DNA of 37,701 nucleotides from an uncultured Actinomycetes bacterium (lineage in GTDB: Bacteria > Actinomycetota > Actinomycetes > S36-B12). Where the stretch lies: assembly GCA_903960135.1 (NCBI GenBank), contig CAJBZP010000016.1, positions 1 through 37,701 on the forward strand, written 5' to 3'. Shown here piece after piece: positions 36,443 to 37,701 of this stretch. The notes beneath the pieces were generated by a model. That model did not search any database, was not told the origin of the DNA, and saw only the letters and a program-made list of their open reading frames with translations. Positions within the stretch are counted from its first letter, which is position 1. Each line of letters opens with the position of its first letter. The position numbers were made by a program, and so were the translations under genes.

Positions 36443-37701
36443 GTGGCTGACGAGATCGACATCGTAGAAGACGTAGACCCGGGTCAACATGGGCGTATTG
36501 AACCCGTCGACCTCCAAACCGAGATGCAGCGGTCGTACCTCGACTACTCCATGTCGGTGATCGTCTCGCGCGCCCTGCCAGATGTCCGCGACGGTTTGAA
36601 ACCGGTGCACCGCCGCGTGCTCTACGCGATGTACGACGGCGGCTACCGCCCGGATCGTAACTTCTCCAAATCCGCCCGCGTGGTCGGCGACGTCATGGGC
36701 AGTTACCACCCCCATGGCGATAGCGCGATTTATGACGCCTTGGTGCGCCTGGCCCAGCCGTGGTCACTGCGCTACCCACTTGTCCAAGGCCAGGGCAACT
36801 TCGGGTCGCCAGGTAATGACCCGCCCGCTGCCCAGCGTTATACCGAGTGCCGCATGGCCCCACTGGCCATGGAGATGGTGCGCGATATTGACGAGGAGAC
36901 CGTTGATTTCGGCCCGAACTACGACGGCCGCACCCAAGAGCCACTGGTGCTGCCCGCGCGCTTTCCCAACTTGTTGGTAAATGGCAGCGCGGGTATCGCG
37001 GTCGGTATGGCCACCAATATCCCACCGCACAACCTGCGTGAAATTGCGGCCGGTGCCCAGTGGCTACTCGAGCACCCGATGGCAGAGCGCGAGGAGCGCC
37101 AAGCTGCGCTGGTGGAGATCGTTAAAGGCCCCGATTTTCCAACCGGTGCGCTAATTGTTGGCCGTAAGGGCATTGATGATGCATACCGCACGGGGCGTGG
37201 ATCAATCACGATGCGAGCGGTTGTCACGGTTGATGAAGACTCACGCGGTCGGCAGATTCTGATTGTTACTGAGCTGCCTTATCAAGTGAATCCGGACAAC
37301 CTCCTACTTCGCGTCGCCGAACTAGTTGGCGAAGGCAAGCTCACCGGTATCGCCGACGTCCGTGATGATTCGTCCTCCCGTACCGGCATGCGGTTGATCT
37401 TTGAGTTGAAACGCGATGCGGTCGCGCAGGTGGTTTTGAACCAACTCTTCAAGCACACCCAACTTCAAGACAACTTCGGCGCCAATATGTTGGCCCTCGT
37501 TGACGGTGTGCCGCGCACCTTGACCCTTGAGCAATTCATTAGGCATTGGATCACCCACCAGATAGAGGTCATCCAGCGGCGCACGCGTTATCGCCTACGC
37601 AAGGCAGAAGAACGTGCGCATATTCTGCGGGGCTACCTAAAGGCACTCGATGCAATTGATGAGGTCATTGCGCTCATTCGCGCCTCGTCCACGGTGGATG
37701 A
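36443..37701 (+). CDS. gyrA: DNA gyrase subunit A, 3'-truncated by window end
   Basis: GTG at 36443; [71 protein letters not shown]; no stop in the window, hence missing from the ORF track. Confidence 0.98.
   Translation, partial: MADEIDIVEDVDPGQHGRIEPVDLQTEMQRSYLDYSMSVIVSRALPDVRDGLKPVHRRVLYAMYDGGYRPDRNFSKSARVVGDVMGSYHPHGDSAIYDALVRLAQPWSLRYPLVQGQGNFGSPGNDPPAAQRYTECRMAPLAMEMVRDIDEETVDFGPNYDGRTQEPLVLPARFPNLLVNGSAGIAVGMATNIPPHNLREIAAGAQWLLEHPMAEREERQAALVEIVKGPDFPTGALIVGRKGIDDAYRTGRGSITMRAVVTVDEDSRGRQILIVTELPYQVNPDNLLLRVAELVGEGKLTGIADVRDDSSSRTGMRLIFELKRDAVAQVVLNQLFKHTQLQDNFGANMLALVDGVPRTLTLEQFIRHWITHQIEVIQRRTRYRLRKAEERAHILRGYLKALDAIDEVIALIRASSTVD

Noticed and set aside
36710-36770. Fluoroquinolone-resistance substitution in the GyrA QRDR
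   Set aside because: [17 protein letters not shown] carries the usual Ser and Asp; looks like a sensitive-type sequence.

Overview
The window is the chromosomal origin region of an actinobacterium, probably a moderately high-GC and possibly uncultured lineage; this comes from gene order and protein motifs only. The core order is cca(-) / NUDIX - DUF6049-like - murJ - pseudokinase - sigM-type ECF sigma - putative anti-sigma - trxB - trxA - cwlM ... parB - parA - rsmG - jag - yidC - yidD - rnpA - rpmH (all -) / dnaA - oriC - dnaN - recF - DciA/DUF721 - gyrB - gyrA (truncated at the window end). The left end carries a nitronate monooxygenase-like/tryptophanase pair, an MFS transporter, a DUF2252 protein and a Phd/PIN toxin-antitoxin pair. 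Between cwlM and parB there is accessory sequence: an HTH + AbiEii-like nucleotidyltransferase pair, an aminotransferase, ddl, an AbiEi/AbiEii type IV toxin-antitoxin module, and a decayed second copy of the ddl 3' region lying against parB. Notable signals: (1) the ddl / AbiE / ddl-remnant arrangement, with a traceable 62-nt frameshifting deletion between short direct repeats; (2) a readable origin unwinding element (DnaA box, CTA-CTA-CTA-CGA-CTA trio run, AT-rich stretch); (3) one perfect and one near-perfect parS site; (4) four exact 15-bp in-frame repeats (PLFDE x4) in the anti-sigma candidate; (5) a CwlM lacking the first zinc-ligand His motif and a clearly degenerate pseudokinase; (6) several starts with a TAnnnT hexamer 6-8 nt upstream, suggesting leaderless mRNAs; (7) two small membrane ORFs and rpmH that are absent from the ORF track. 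I found no CRISPR array, tRNA, rRNA or IS element. I cannot claim a wholly new system from sequence alone; the best candidates for follow-up are the oriC-proximal toxin-antitoxin cluster and the ddl/AbiE rearrangement.
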